Below, in pieces: positions 16,307 to 16,603 of a stretch of DNA of 16,603 nucleotides. Within the stretch, counting starts at the first letter, position 1; every line of letters starts with the position of its first letter. Source of the DNA: SZUA-229 sp041589175 (GTDB taxonomy: Bacteria; Pseudomonadota; Gammaproteobacteria; SZUA-229). The stretch spans positions 1 through 16,603 of the forward strand of contig JBFHWF010000054.1 in assembly GCA_041589175.1 (NCBI GenBank), written 5' to 3'. The translations under genes were made by a program, and so were the position numbers. Below the pieces are notes generated by a model. It was not told the origin of the DNA. It made no database searches and worked only from the letters and a program-made list of their open reading frames with translations.

Positions 16307-16603
16307 TTACTTACGAATCGGGCGCTTAGGACCCTTACGTGTACGAGCATTAGTCTTAGTACGCTGACCACGTAGCGGTAGACTGCGACGATGACGGATA
16401 CCACGGTTACAACCCATGTCCATCAGACGCTTGATGCTCATCGATACTTCACGGCGCAGGTCACCTTCTACGGTGAATTTACCTACTTCCGTACGTAAAC
16501 TCTCTAGCTGCTCTTCAGATAGAGTGTTAATTTTAGCTGTTGGCTCAATACCAGCAGCGACACAAATTCCCTGCGCACGAGTCTTGCCAATACCATAGAT
16601 ATA
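16307..16603 (-). CDS. rpsM: 30S ribosomal protein S13 (partial, N-terminus off the window)
   Basis: A small-subunit head protein that makes bridges to the large subunit and contacts P-site tRNA. The stop codon is at 16307-16309, and 98 codons are visible before the window ends, against a usual length of about 118, so about 20 N-terminal residues are missing. The visible part begins YIYGIGKTRA and includes EGDLRREVSMSIKRLMDMGC, RGIRHRRSLPLRGQRTKTNA and the basic tail ending KGPKRPIRK. It is the first visible gene of the alpha operon; there is no sign of a frameshift. Confidence 0.97.
   Translation of the reverse strand, partial: YIYGIGKTRAQGICVAAGIEPTAKINTLSEEQLESLRTEVGKFTVEGDLRREVSMSIKRLMDMGCNRGIRHRRSLPLRGQRTKTNARTRKGPKRPIRK

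Noticed and set aside
16416..16598. A 60-codon plus-strand frame at the right edge
   Set aside because: Antisense to rpsM, whose residues are conserved throughout.

Overview
The window reads as chromosomal DNA of a gammaproteobacterium. The evidence is a standard alpha ribosomal operon (rpsM-rpsK-rpsD-rpoA-rplQ) with E. coli-like proteins, a full-length bacterial GlmS, and the uvrA / divergent (YajR-type MFS)-ssb arrangement. A two-domain DsrC/TusE-like protein hints at a lineage with an expanded DsrC family, as in sulfur-metabolising Gammaproteobacteria. That placement is inference; no species is claimed.

Layout. (1) 1-2233: a regulatory-looking leader with nested inverted repeats, then a plus-strand TonB-dependent outer-membrane receptor. 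Its CxxxM and HxM motifs match the copper site known from OprC, so copper is the best-supported substrate. (2) 2309-7125: a minus-strand block, in transcription order MFS transporter (YajR-like), ssb, terminator, tandem DsrC/TusE-like gene, terminator, glmS, terminator. MFS and ssb are 9 nt apart and probably co-transcribed; the DsrC-like gene and glmS each follow a terminator and so should have their own promoters. (3) 7126-7278: a divergent promoter region between the MFS gene and uvrA, without a recognisable LexA box. (4) 7279-13602: plus-strand uvrA, a small lipoprotein 23 nt downstream with a strong ribosome binding site, and a large membrane hybrid histidine kinase (Cache-type sensor, HAMP-like region, PAS, HisKA, HATPase, receiver). 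The lipoprotein and kinase are visibly more AT-rich than uvrA. (5) 13708-13742: a bidirectional terminator between the converging kinase and alpha operon. (6) 13802-16603: the alpha operon on the minus strand, with rpsM cut by the window edge.

Most of the window is housekeeping: cell-wall amino sugar supply, excision repair, single-strand DNA binding, translation and transcription. The least ordinary items are the tandem DsrC-like protein, which keeps one redox cysteine out of four possible positions; the copper-type receptor and its structured leader; and the lipoprotein plus orphan sensor kinase placed between uvrA and rplQ. No tRNA, rRNA, CRISPR array, transposase or phage gene was seen. 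No gene-free stretch exceeds 300 bases.
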